This document shows positions 1-7,552 of a DNA stretch of 13,308 nucleotides, piece after piece (positions within the stretch are counted from its first letter, which is position 1; every line of letters begins with the position of its first letter). Location: assembly GCA_002382975.1 (NCBI GenBank), contig DFTB01000004.1, positions 1-13,308 of the forward strand. The letters are read 5' to 3'. The translations under genes and the position numbers were made by a program. The notes under the pieces were generated by a model. It ran no database searches, was not told the origin of the DNA, and was given only the letters and a program-made list of their open reading frames with translations. The DNA comes from Fibrobacter sp. UBA4223 (GTDB taxonomy: Bacteria; Fibrobacterota; Fibrobacteria; Fibrobacterales; Fibrobacteraceae).

Positions 1-1113
1 GTTCTCGGTGAATACTTCCAGGCCAACGGCGCAAGCTGCGTGGTTTGCGGCTGCCCGAAGACCATCGACGGCGACCTCAAGAACGAATACATCGAAACCT
101 CCTTCGGTTTCGACACTGCCGTCAAGACCTACTCCGAACTCATCGGCAACATCATGCGCGATGCCAACTCCGCTCAGAAGTACTGGCACTTCATCAAGCT
201 CATGGGCCGTAGCGCTTCTCACATTGCTCTCGAAGCCGCTCTCCAGACCCACCCGAACATCTGCTTGATCTCTGAAGAAGTCAAGGCCAAGAAGATGAAG
301 CTGAAGCAGGTCATCAAGTACGTCGCAGACATCGTCGCTGCCCGTGCCGCTGCCGGCAAGAACTTCGGCGTCTGCCTGATTCCGGAAGGCCTCCTCGAAT
401 TCATCCCGGATGTTGGCGTGCTCATTTCCGAACTCTCTGAAGCCCTCGCTCATCACGAGAAGGAAGTCGAAGGCCTCGACACCGCCGCCAAGGTGGAACT
501 GCTCTGCAAGTGGATTTCCAAGGCTTCTGCCGAAGTCCTCAAGAGCCTCCCCTCTACCACTCAGGGCCAGCTGATGCTCGACCGCGACAGCCACGGCAAC
601 GTGCAGGTTTCCCTCATCGAAACCGAAAAGCTCGTCATCGAAATGGTCAAGAAGGAACTCAAGAGCCGCAAGAACTTCAAGGGCAAGTTCAGCGCCCTCA
701 ACCACTTCTTCGGTTACGAAGGCCGCTGCGCCGCTCCGTCGAACTTCGACGCCGACTACTGCTACAGCCTCGGTTTCACCGCCTCTGTGCTCGCCTTCAA
801 CAAGATGAACGGCTACATGAGTTCTGTGCGTGACCTCACGAAGGGCATCGAAAAGTGGACTGCCGGTGGCATTCCTATCACCATGATGATGAACATCGAA
901 CGTCGTCACGGTGCTGACAAGCCGGTTATCCAGAAGGCTCTCGTGGAACTCGACGGTGCTCCCTTCAAGTTCTTCGCCAAGAACCGCGACGTTTGGGCCA
1001 AGACTGAATCCTACACCTATCCGGGTCCGATCCAGTACTGGGGTCCCAGCGAAGTTTGCGACATCACCAACTTCACGATTAAGTTGGAACGCGGCGCCCT
1101 CAAGGTGAAGTAA
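1..1113 (+). CDS. pfp: Pyrophosphate-dependent 6-phosphofructokinase, 3' part
   Basis: This is the C-terminal 370 residues of a cytosolic enzyme that phosphorylates fructose 6-phosphate reversibly with pyrophosphate in glycolysis. The frame is open from base 1, so the start lies upstream. The visible part begins just before the signature [12 protein letters not shown] (residues 17-28). The lysine in PKTIDGD, in place of Gly in the PGTIDND motif of ATP enzymes, is the family mark of pyrophosphate use. [11 protein letters not shown] (about residue 69) and the late [19 protein letters not shown] block fit the long, plant-PFP-like clade of about 550 residues, so roughly one third is missing. Codon choice is very biased (CTC, AAG, GAA, GGT), as expected for a highly expressed glycolytic gene. 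A strong terminator follows at 1181. The family call is firm; strict pyrophosphate preference is inferred from the motif. Confidence 0.95.
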   Translation, partial: VLGEYFQANGASCVVCGCPKTIDGDLKNEYIETSFGFDTAVKTYSELIGNIMRDANSAQKYWHFIKLMGRSASHIALEAALQTHPNICLISEEVKAKKMKLKQVIKYVADIVAARAAAGKNFGVCLIPEGLLEFIPDVGVLISELSEALAHHEKEVEGLDTAAKVELLCKWISKASAEVLKSLPSTTQGQLMLDRDSHGNVQVSLIETEKLVIEMVKKELKSRKNFKGKFSALNHFFGYEGRCAAPSNFDADYCYSLGFTASVLAFNKMNGYMSSVRDLTKGIEKWTAGGIPITMMMNIERRHGADKPVIQKALVELDGAPFKFFAKNRDVWAKTESYTYPGPIQYWGPSEVCDITNFTIKLERGALKVK

Positions 1114-1120
1114 TTCTAAT

Positions 1121-1167
1121 GTCATCCCCGCGACCTGTGCTGAGCTTTGTCGAAGCAAGGCGGGGAT
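1121..1167. repeat. Short intergenic palindromic repeat, GTCATCCCCGC type
   Basis: Arms ATCCCCGC (1124-1131) and GCGGGGAT (1160-1167) form an inverted repeat around a core containing TGAGCTTTGTCGAAG. The same outer arms recur at 3686-3694 and 3722-3730 around a different core, so this is a dispersed family. It begins eight bases after the pfp stop. The open frame running through it on the plus strand looks fortuitous. Confidence 0.75.
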
Positions 1168-1180
1168 CTCCTTTTCCCAA

Positions 1181-1212
1181 AGAGGACTGCTTAACGGCAG
1201 TTCTCTTTTTTT
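1181..1212 (+). terminator. Rho-independent terminator of pfp
   Basis: A 10-bp stem with one G-T pair, AGAGGACTGC (1181-1190) and GCAGTTCTCT (1197-1206), closes a 6-base loop and runs into seven T (1206-1212). It lies about 70 bases after the pfp stop on the same strand. Confidence 0.9.
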
Positions 1213-1217
1213 ATGGT

Positions 1218-1301
1218 GGGGGAGGAATCCCCCTGGCTTCAGCCCCGCCCATGCCGGGTCTTCCGCACACCCCCTCTGCGGGGCTCAAACGCCGCCCCGC
1301 A
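1218..1301. repeat. GC-rich intergenic repeat with two inverted repeats
   Basis: The left part is an imperfect palindrome, GGGGGAGGAATCCCCC, followed by TGGCTTCAGCCCCGC. A close relative lies at 3632-3664, where the palindrome is perfect (GGGGGAGGCCTCCCCC) and is followed by TCGCTCCAGCCGCT. The right part is a separate stem, TGCGGGGC (1277-1284) and GCCCCGCA (1294-1301), with a 9-base loop. No T-run follows, so I do not call it a terminator. The remaining 50 bases before the next gene are A/T-rich and may hold its promoter, but I see no convincing -35/-10 pair. Confidence 0.65.
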
Positions 1302-1353
1302 ACGCCCTGCTTTGTTTTTAAAATGTTATCTTGTAATAAAACGGAGGACCCCT

Positions 1354-1524
1354 ATGGCCTGTGCAAATTGCAAAATCCGTGCCCAGTACGACAAGAACCC
1401 CAAGTCCCTCATCGGGCGGTTCTGGCGGTTCCATATCAACTTCTGCCCCGGCTGGAAAGCCTACCTGAAAAGCCTCTCCGACGAAGAACGCATCGCCCTA
1501 AAAGAAAAGTACGGACTCAAGTAG
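1354..1524 (+). CDS. Small basic protein of unknown function (56 aa) with CxxC
   Basis: The start at 1354 is chosen because GGAGGA (1343-1348) sits five bases upstream. An in-frame extension back to 1213 would run through repeat sequence. The product is small, basic and rich in aromatic residues. It has an N-terminal CANC pair, then NPKSLIGRFWRFH, CPGWKAY (a third cysteine) and a C-terminal KEKYGLK. The CxxC could bind metal, but only three cysteines are present, so this is uncertain. There is no signal peptide or membrane segment. Short proteins of this style (NPKS..GR.WR.H...CPGWK) look to me like a conserved uncharacterised family in anaerobic bacteria; that rests on memory, not a search. 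It appears to stand alone as a single-gene unit. Confidence 0.8.
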   Translation: MACANCKIRAQYDKNPKSLIGRFWRFHINFCPGWKAYLKSLSDEERIALKEKYGLK

Positions 1525-1544
1525 CCCGCACCGTTCAGACCCAC

Positions 1545-1568
1545 AAAAAAGCCCCGCACTTGCGGGGC
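1545..1568 (-). terminator. Terminator, best read on the minus strand
   Basis: Stem GCCCCGC (1551-1557) and GCGGGGC (1562-1568) with loop ACTT. On the minus strand it is followed by six T (complement of 1545-1550), which suits transcripts arriving from aspS. On the plus strand the 3' side is AAATAATTG, a poor T-run, so termination of the small gene ending at 1524 would be weaker. Confidence 0.75.
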
Positions 1569-1584
1569 AAATAATTGTTGCCGT

Positions 1585-1768
1585 GTCATTCTGAGCGAAG
1601 CCTGTCATTCTGGAGCCCTGGAGCGTAGCGATAGGGCGATAGAATCAGGCGAAGTCGATATAGAATTATGAGCAACTTGTTGCTCTACAATTCTTAGGTT
1701 CGAAGGAGCAGAATCTTATAATGATTTTCTTTGAGATCCTTCGACGCGCTTCGCTTGCTCAGGATGAC
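1585..1768. repeat. Composite intergenic repeat bounded by inverted ends
   Basis: GTCATTCTGAGCGAAG (1585-1600) is mirrored by CTTCGCTTGCTCAGGATGAC (1749-1768), giving about 16-20 bp imperfect inverted ends roughly 185 bases apart. A second GTCATTCTGGAGC starts at 1613. Inside is a clear hairpin, AGAATT (1662-1667) with AATTCT (1689-1694) and GAGCAAC (1670-1676) with GTTGCTC (1679-1685). No gene is seen. Ends of the GTCATTCTGAGC kind are common in intergenic repeats of many bacterial phyla. The block fills almost the whole gap between the minus-strand terminator and aspS. Confidence 0.7.
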
Positions 1769-1783
1769 ACCACGTGTTAAGCC

Positions 1784-3577
1784 TTACTTCTTTTCAGCTC
1801 CTTTCGGCATCTGCACGGAAATATGAATATCCTGCAGCTGCTGGAGGTCCACTTCGCTCGGGCACTGGTCCATCGGGCTAGAGGCACTCGTGTTCTTCGG
1901 GAACGCGATGAAGTCGCGGATGGATTCTTCACCTTCCATGGTAGCGACAACGCGGTCCAAGCCGAAGGCGAGGCCACCGTGCGGAGGAGCGCCGTACTTG
2001 AAGGCGTCGACGAAGAAGCCGAACTTTTCCTTCACCTGTTCTTCGGAGAGGCCGAGCAGGCGGAACACCTTTTCCTGGACTTCCGGGTTGTGAATACGGA
2101 TAGAACCGCCACCGATTTCAACACCGTTCAGAACAAGGTCATAAGCTTCGGCGTTGCAATCCTTGAGGTTGCCGCCCAGCATCATGTCGAGGTGTTCCGG
2201 AAGCGGGTTGGTGAACGGGTGGTGCATGGCCATGTAGCGGCCTTCGGTGTCGCTGTATTCGAACATCGGGAATTCGGTAATCCACACGAACTCGCGCTTC
2301 TTCGGGTCGCGGAGACCCTTGATGCGGGCGACTTCCAAGCGGAGCTGACCCATGGCGGTTGCTGCAACCTTTTCGGGGCCTGCGATGAAGAACATCATGT
2401 CACCGCACTTGGCACCGACGGCGTCGCGCAGTTCGTTCAACTGTTCAGTCGTAAAGAACTTGCCGACCTGGGTTTCCACTTCGTCGTTTTCCTTGACGCG
2501 CATCCACACGAGGCCCTTGGAACCGTACTTGCCCACGTAAGCGGTGAGTTCGTCGATCTGCTTGCGGGTGAAGTCCACGCAGCCCTTGGCAGCGATACCG
2601 CGAATCTTGCCACCGGCGGCAACGCAGTTCTTGAACACGCCGAATTCGGACTTTGCACCGATTTCAGACACGTCGTGGATTTCAAGGTCGAAGCGGAGGT
2701 CCGGCTTGTCGGAACCGTACTTGAGCATGGCTTCGTGCCACTTCATGCGGCGGATCTTCTTGGGCGGTTCGAAGTCCCAGACCTTGCCGAGCACTTCGGT
2801 CACGAACTTGTCGAACATGGCCATCACGTCGTCCTGGTCCACGAAGGACATTTCGACGTCAATCTGCGTAAATTCCGGTTGACGGTCGGCGCGGAGGTCT
2901 TCATCGCGGAAGCACTTGGCAATCTGGAAGTAGCGGTCCATGCCGGCAATCATCAAGAGCTGCTTGTACTGCTGCGGAGACTGCGGCAGGGCGTAGAACT
3001 TGCCCGGGTTCACGCGGGACGGCACCAGGTAGTCGCGGGCGCCTTCCGGAGTGGACTTGCAGAGCACCGGAGTCTCGATGTTTTCGAAACCGTTGGCGTA
3101 GAAGAAGTCGTACACGGCCTTGAGGAAGCGGCTCTTGAGCAACAGCTTCTTCTGGATCCACGGACGGCGGAGGTCGAGGTAACGGTACTGCAGGCGCAGG
3201 TCGTCGTTTTCCTTGCACTCTTCGTTGGGGTCGTTGATGGCGAGCGGGGAGGTGAGGGCCGCGTTCAGGATTTCGATGGAGTCAATCTTGACTTCGATTT
3301 CACCCGTGGCGAGCTTCTCGTTGGCGTTGCCCTCTTCGCGGGCGTAAACCTTGCCGGTCACCGTAATCACGTATTCGTTGCGGAGCTGTTCGGCGGTCTT
3401 CATCACGTCGGCATTGTAGTCCGGGTTGAAGACGATCTGGGTCTTGCCATACTTGTCGCGGAGGTCCACAAAAATCACACCACCATGGTCGCGGCGGCGG
3501 TCCACCCAACCGGCGAGTGTTACGGTCTGGCCAACATCTGCCTTGCGCAGCTGGCCGCAGTTATGAGTACGTTTCAT
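1784..3577 (-). CDS. aspS: Aspartyl-tRNA synthetase, likely non-discriminating
   Basis: The cytosolic class II synthetase charges tRNA(Asp) with aspartate. At 597 residues it has the usual bacterial length. The N-terminal OB-fold anticodon domain (about 1-105) contains GWVDRRRDHGG. The catalytic domain shows TPEGARDYLVPSR and ALPQSPQ, motif 2 as FRDEDLRADRQPEFTQ (from residue 223) and motif 3 as GLAFGLDR (535-542). A bacterial GAD insert lies between motifs 2 and 3. His31 and the glycine in REEGNAN (residue 83) match residues reported for non-discriminating AspRS, where discriminating E. coli has Leu and Lys. The enzyme may therefore also make Asp-tRNA(Asn) for GatCAB. The ATG at 3577 is supported by AAGGA about six bases upstream and by homologous N-termini. 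It is flanked by repeats on both sides and appears monocistronic. Confidence 0.97.
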   Translation of the reverse strand: MKRTHNCGQLRKADVGQTVTLAGWVDRRRDHGGVIFVDLRDKYGKTQIVFNPDYNADVMKTAEQLRNEYVITVTGKVYAREEGNANEKLATGEIEVKIDSIEILNAALTSPLAINDPNEECKENDDLRLQYRYLDLRRPWIQKKLLLKSRFLKAVYDFFYANGFENIETPVLCKSTPEGARDYLVPSRVNPGKFYALPQSPQQYKQLLMIAGMDRYFQIAKCFRDEDLRADRQPEFTQIDVEMSFVDQDDVMAMFDKFVTEVLGKVWDFEPPKKIRRMKWHEAMLKYGSDKPDLRFDLEIHDVSEIGAKSEFGVFKNCVAAGGKIRGIAAKGCVDFTRKQIDELTAYVGKYGSKGLVWMRVKENDEVETQVGKFFTTEQLNELRDAVGAKCGDMMFFIAGPEKVAATAMGQLRLEVARIKGLRDPKKREFVWITEFPMFEYSDTEGRYMAMHHPFTNPLPEHLDMMLGGNLKDCNAEAYDLVLNGVEIGGGSIRIHNPEVQEKVFRLLGLSEEQVKEKFGFFVDAFKYGAPPHGGLAFGLDRVVATMEGEESIRDFIAFPKNTSASSPMDQCPSEVDLQQLQDIHISVQMPKGAEKK

Positions 3578-3598
3578 GAGTTTATCCTTGGATAAAAT

Positions 3599-3612
3599 TT
3601 TTCGCGCGAAAA
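3599..3612. promoter_or_regulatory. Perfect 14-bp palindrome in the aspS leader
   Basis: TTTTCGCGCGAAAA is a perfect dyad about 22 bases upstream of the aspS start. It could be an operator or the base of an mRNA hairpin. No -35/-10 pair on the minus strand is clear enough to call, and no T-box or other tRNA-sensing leader is visible. Confidence 0.35.
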
Positions 3613-3631
3613 TGTAGAAAAATTTGCCAAA

Positions 3632-3664
3632 GGGGGAGGCCTCCCCCTCGCTCCAGCCGCTTTG
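3632..3664. repeat. Palindromic repeat, relative of the element at 1218
   Basis: GGGGGAGGCCTCCCCC (3632-3647) is a perfect 16-bp palindrome, followed by TCGCTCCAGCCGCT. It matches the left part of the element at 1218-1247 with a few changes, so it is dispersed. It lies between aspS and its divergent neighbour. Confidence 0.65.
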
Positions 3665-3682
3665 TCACCCCGCCTTACCCAT

Positions 3683-3773
3683 GTCATCCCCGCCCATTCG
3701 GCCTTGCTCAGGGCAGGCTCCGGCGGGGATCCACTATCGTCATGGCGGGCCTCGACCCGCCATCTAGAATCCC
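3683..3773. repeat. Intergenic palindromic repeat with an inverted copy of the gene-invading element
   Basis: Outer arms ATCCCCGCC (3686-3694) and GGCGGGGAT (3722-3730) match the family at 1121. Immediately to the right, 3738-3773 has stem ATGGCGGG (3742-3749) and CCCGCCAT (3756-3763), flanked by CGTC and CTAGAATCCC. Read on the minus strand this is the same sequence, with a few changes, as the right half of the repeats inside the HPr-kinase-like gene (10650-10683 and 11619-11652). The rest of the gap to 3875 holds no gene, only a weak dyad at 3813-3826 followed by a run of T. Confidence 0.75.
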
Positions 3774-3875
3774 ATCATCGGCTATTTCCCACCCATTTTA
3801 TAGGTTTCCTGGGTGACCACCGTCACATATTTTTTTTGTTGTAATATTTTCGTAAGCATTTTGTGCAATTTACTC

Positions 3876-3904
3876 TTGACTGACAAAGTAAAATATTCTA
3901 AATT
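3876..3904 (+). promoter_or_regulatory. Predicted sigma-70-type promoter of the surface-protein operon
   Basis: TTGACT (3876-3881), a 17-base spacer and TAAATT (3899-3904) fit the housekeeping consensus at the usual distance. The start codon at 3942 would leave a 5' leader of about 30 bases. The surroundings are strongly A/T-rich. The prediction rests on sequence only. Confidence 0.6.
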
Positions 3905-3941
3905 GTACTATGTAAAGAAAAAAAAACAAGGTGTAGGAAAT

Positions 3942-6900
3942 ATGAAAAATTGGTCATTTTTGAACAAATTTGTTCTAATTGCCGGCCTGGTTTTGGCAAG
4001 CCAGGGGTTTGGTGCATGGGACGGCGTGACGAAGACCAGACCTTCGCAAGATGCGAAAAAAGTCTTCATTATTACTAATGAAGCGGAATTGGCTTGGTTT
4101 GCTGATACGACGAATATAAAAACTGGTACAGGTGACCAGCAATTTGTTGTAAGCGCTAGGCTTGAGTCTAATTTGGATATGGGTAATAAATATTTCACGC
4201 CTATTTGTGGTGGAAAGGGTGATAAAAAATTTCAGGGAATATTTGATGGCCAGCAACATGTTATTCGGAATGTGAAATACGATGGTGAAGAGTTAATTGA
4301 AAGATACAATGATGAAAGGTATGGGCAAAATGTTGGATTCGTTGGTGCTATGAGTGGAGGAACTGTAAGAAATTTGATTATCGAAAATTTGAATATTCAT
4401 AGTTCAACCAACATTTTGGAGGATGGCAAAGAGAACCAAATATCAGTGGGTGGTATTGTTGGTTGGATGCAAAATGGAACCATTGACAACTGTGTTACTT
4501 CAGGTTCGATATTTACAAGTGGAAAGGGACAAGGTGTTGGCGGAATTGCTGGTGCTCTTTGGCAAGGGACGATATCCAATTGTTTAAGTTATGTTGGAAT
4601 TCAAGTTTCTGGACAAGATGCGCAGATTGGTGGTATAGTTGGCCTCACAAAAAAAGGAACTACGGTAACAATTAAATCCTGTGTTTATGCGGGAACAACT
4701 CTTGTAAATACGGGCAATGGTGCTGTTGGTGGTATTGTTGGACAGCAAAAAGAAAATGGTTCCTTAAACATTGATGATTGCTACTACGATACCGATGTTG
4801 TTGCAAAGGGTGTTGATAAAATAAAAGATTCCACTAAAGTTACGAATAATTCACATGGCGTTTCTGATGTCAATGACGGAAAAAGCATGTGTGAAGCAAA
4901 TGATGGTAATTGGGGTGTTTGTAGTGTTGCGAACCATAATGACGAAACATCATGCTTACAAAATGAAGGTGTGTGGTATGCAGATTCTTGCAGCAAGGAG
5001 GGCGCTTGGTCAACTGGAGAGAATTCGGTTTCTTTGAACGGTTATGGTGCTGATGGATACAAGATTACGTTTGATGCAAATGGAGGCATTTTCCCTGCAA
5101 ATGCCAAAAAGGTAAAATTCCTTGCTGCTGGTGTGCAGATTACTGCTGATGAAATAACAATGCCGTACCATACAGGTGCTTGGGCTTTTGCTGGTTGGTC
5201 TTTGTCAAAAGGTGAAAATGCTGTGCCGATAGAAAATCTCGGCGAGGTGTCGAAACCGGTAACAATATACGCAGCATGGAAACCTGTTTATGTGGTAACA
5301 TTTGATGCTAATCCAGGAGTTTTTCCTGCCGTTGAAGGCTTTGCTGAGTCTGCAACACGAACGAAGTCGGTCGCTCAAGGTGAACGCATTACGGTTGAAG
5401 GCATAGGAGATTTGCCGACCAGATATTGTTCTGATCAGGGAGAAAATGGATGCAATTTATATTTGTACTTTACTGGTTGGGCGTATGAAAGCATTGTCCT
5501 TGGCGAAGAAGACGAACCGGATGACTATACATTGGATCTAAAAACGATAAATGTTGAGGGGTCGGTAAATCTTAAGGCCGTATGGACTGCAGTTGAAACC
5601 TATACGGTTACCTTTGATGCCAATAGTCATGGCAAGACGAAGGTATCTTATGTCAAGGTTGGAAAAGGCGAGCATCTTACAAAAAAGCTGGATCCGGAGG
5701 CTGATGATGGATATGTGTTTGGTGGTTGGTGCCTGAATGAAGCTCCTTGCGAAAATACGTTTGACTTCGATACGACGACGATAACACAGAGCATTAACCT
5801 TGTTGCTGCATGGTCTTTGGATACGTTTGACATTATTTACGAAACAGACGGTGGCTCAAATCCTGAAGACAACAAAGTAAAGTATACTGTTGAGACAGAA
5901 TCATTCTCTTTCAGTGCACCAACAAGGGATGGTTATGACTTTGATAATTGGTTCTATAATTATGAAGATGGGGTGTATTCCAATAAGGCTACTCAGATAA
6001 CAAAGGGTACGACTGGTGATAAGACTTTATATGCTAAGTGGAATAAGAAGAAATATATTATAACCTATTTGGCTGGAAATGATGGCCGTGGAACGATAAA
6101 TCCTGATACGTTATTCCATGGTGGCGCAATTACGCTTAAAAATTCAGGTGATTTTACTCGTAAGGGATATGAACAGACTGCCTGGATTACGGAGAACGCG
6201 GCGCAGACATTCAATTTAGGAGCTGAGTATAGTGCGAATGCTTCTATTACTCTTTTACCTAAGTGGAAAATTATAGATTATAACATCACTTATATTCTTA
6301 ATGCTGAAAATGCGACGAATAATAAGGATAATAAGAAAACATACAGGGTGAATCAAAATGTTAGTTTGAAGGATCCTACAAGGCCTGGTTATACCTTTGG
6401 CGGTTGGTTTGATAATGAGGATTTGAATGGCGAGCCTGTTACGATGATTAAACAGGGCTCTACCGGCGACAAGACATTCTATGCCAAGTGGATTCCGGAA
6501 TCAGTCGAAACGCAGTATGGCGCTATCACCATCACGGAATCCAACACCAAGGTGGGCGGTGAAATTGTGACTACTCGTGCAGCAGTCATCAACGGCAACT
6601 ACGGTGGTGCAGATGAACCTAATCTTGATGAGGCTGATGCTGTCGAAATCACTTCTGACATTACCGTCAATAGCGTGACCTTGGACCGCACGTTCAATGC
6701 GGGGAAGGTTGCGACGCTGTATGTCCCGTTTGAAATAGATGCCGAGAACGTAGTTGGTACCGAGGTTTATAAGTTCAAGACGGTGGTAAAGAGCGACGAG
6801 GATAATCGCTGGAAGTTCAAGGTGTCAACGGCAAATACCATCAAGCCCAATACGCCCTATGTCATTGTCCCCAAGGGAGAGCAGGTGACCCTTGATATTA

Positions 6901-7364
6901 CGGATCCTGTAACCCTCAATACCACAACGGCTGGTGAACAGACTACCGCGAACTACTGGGAATTTGTTGGAGCCTATCAATACGAGAAGTTCACTTTGGT
7001 CAATAACGATCCCATCTATCTGTTTGCCAATGAGGAACGCAACGGTGCTAAGCTTGGCGAATTTGTGAAAATTGCCGATGGCGCATACATCAACCCCATG
7101 CGAGCCTATCTGGTTTACCACAAGAGTGAAGCCATGCAGAAGTCGGCCAGTGGCAACTTTGGCAGCGGCATCGCGCTCCCGGACGAACTGGATATCGAAA
7201 TCGAGAATGAAAACGGTATTGTGGTTCAGACAGGAACCCTCAACACGGTTACGGGAGAAGTTCGCATGGACCGCTGGTTCGACCTGAAAGGCCGCAAGTT
7301 GAATGCCAAGCCTACCACAAAGGGAACTTACTACAAGAACGGCAAAAGAGTTATAATTAAGTAA
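3942..7364 (+). CDS. Exported GLUG / InlB-repeat surface protein, 1140 aa
   Basis: The start at 3942 is chosen because a signal peptide follows at once (MKN, then hydrophobic FVLIAGLVLASQGFGA, cleavage near 24-25) and AGGA precedes it. Longer in-frame starts add junk. Domains in order: a beta-helix-like region with GLUG motifs (about 130-280; VGGIVGWMQNGTIDNC, VGGIAGALWQGTISNC, IGGIVGL, VGGIVGQ); a cysteine-rich link with two C-x4-G-x-W motifs (about 316-356); and six InlB/Listeria-Bacteroides-type repeats of about 75-100 residues starting near 375, 451, 554, 629, 705 and 780, each running from a TFDAN-like strand to a Y-x-A-x-W end. A C-terminal part follows (850-1140), ending DRWFDLKGRKLN...GTYYKNGKRVIIK, which resembles type IX-type sorting tails. 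It is probably a cell-surface adhesin or structural protein; the ligand is unknown. The gene is A/T-rich to about 6490 and more G/C-rich after, as if assembled from two sources. The stop is 12 bases before the next gene. Confidence 0.88.
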   Translation: MKNWSFLNKFVLIAGLVLASQGFGAWDGVTKTRPSQDAKKVFIITNEAELAWFADTTNIKTGTGDQQFVVSARLESNLDMGNKYFTPICGGKGDKKFQGIFDGQQHVIRNVKYDGEELIERYNDERYGQNVGFVGAMSGGTVRNLIIENLNIHSSTNILEDGKENQISVGGIVGWMQNGTIDNCVTSGSIFTSGKGQGVGGIAGALWQGTISNCLSYVGIQVSGQDAQIGGIVGLTKKGTTVTIKSCVYAGTTLVNTGNGAVGGIVGQQKENGSLNIDDCYYDTDVVAKGVDKIKDSTKVTNNSHGVSDVNDGKSMCEANDGNWGVCSVANHNDETSCLQNEGVWYADSCSKEGAWSTGENSVSLNGYGADGYKITFDANGGIFPANAKKVKFLAAGVQITADEITMPYHTGAWAFAGWSLSKGENAVPIENLGEVSKPVTIYAAWKPVYVVTFDANPGVFPAVEGFAESATRTKSVAQGERITVEGIGDLPTRYCSDQGENGCNLYLYFTGWAYESIVLGEEDEPDDYTLDLKTINVEGSVNLKAVWTAVETYTVTFDANSHGKTKVSYVKVGKGEHLTKKLDPEADDGYVFGGWCLNEAPCENTFDFDTTTITQSINLVAAWSLDTFDIIYETDGGSNPEDNKVKYTVETESFSFSAPTRDGYDFDNWFYNYEDGVYSNKATQITKGTTGDKTLYAKWNKKKYIITYLAGNDGRGTINPDTLFHGGAITLKNSGDFTRKGYEQTAWITENAAQTFNLGAEYSANASITLLPKWKIIDYNITYILNAENATNNKDNKKTYRVNQNVSLKDPTRPGYTFGGWFDNEDLNGEPVTMIKQGSTGDKTFYAKWIPESVETQYGAITITESNTKVGGEIVTTRAAVINGNYGGADEPNLDEADAVEITSDITVNSVTLDRTFNAGKVATLYVPFEIDAENVVGTEVYKFKTVVKSDEDNRWKFKVSTANTIKPNTPYVIVPKGEQVTLDITDPVTLNTTTAGEQTTANYWEFVGAYQYEKFTLVNNDPIYLFANEERNGAKLGEFVKIADGAYINPMRAYLVYHKSEAMQKSASGNFGSGIALPDELDIEIENENGIVVQTGTLNTVTGEVRMDRWFDLKGRKLNAKPTTKGTYYKNGKRVIIK

Positions 7365-7376
7365 AAGAAGGAAAAA

Positions 7377-7517
7377 ATGATGGAATACATTGAAAAGTTG
7401 AATACCAAGAAGGAATACACCGCCCCGCAGATGGAAGTTATGGACTGCACTGTTCAGGGGGCATTGCTGCTTGATTGTAGTAGTGATTGCGGTGGCGACA
7501 TTGTGGTGGTTGATTAA
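7377..7517 (+). CDS. Short peptide 1 (46 aa), possible RiPP-type precursor
   Basis: Encoded 12 bases after the surface-protein stop, with AGGA at 7369-7372 ahead of two consecutive ATG codons (7377 and 7380; the second has the better spacing). The peptide has a charged N-terminal half with KKEYTAPQMEVMD, then a hydrophobic GALLLD step and a tail CSSDCGGDIVVVD with two cysteines and a Gly-Gly. The next peptide shares the KKxYxAPxMxV block and the following Q..L, while the tails differ. That is the usual leader/core pattern of ribosomally made modified peptides. YxxPxM also resembles the YxxPxL leader motif bound by the RRE protein in lasso-peptide systems. There is no Sec signal peptide. It could instead be an unmodified small secreted or signalling peptide. 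That the ORF is real is likely; its function is inferred. Confidence 0.65.
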   Translation: MMEYIEKLNTKKEYTAPQMEVMDCTVQGALLLDCSSDCGGDIVVVD

Positions 7518-7552
7518 TTAAAACAGCAAAACCATCTCTATTGAGACGTTGT

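Noticed and set aside
1119..1574. A 151-codon plus-strand frame spanning repeats, the terminator and the 56-residue gene
   Set aside because: It crosses a strong terminator and palindromic repeats, while a different frame holds a well-supported small gene with its own ribosome site.
1823..3595. A 590-codon open frame on the plus strand opposite aspS
   Set aside because: It is the antisense shadow of aspS, caused by biased codons in a G/C-rich gene; it has no recognisable domain, and aspS is unmistakable.
3813..3838. A plus-strand terminator: GTGAC-CACC-GTCAC followed by eight T
   Set aside because: The stem is only 5 bp, three bases separate it from the T-run, and there is no upstream plus-strand gene to terminate. 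The dyad may be chance.
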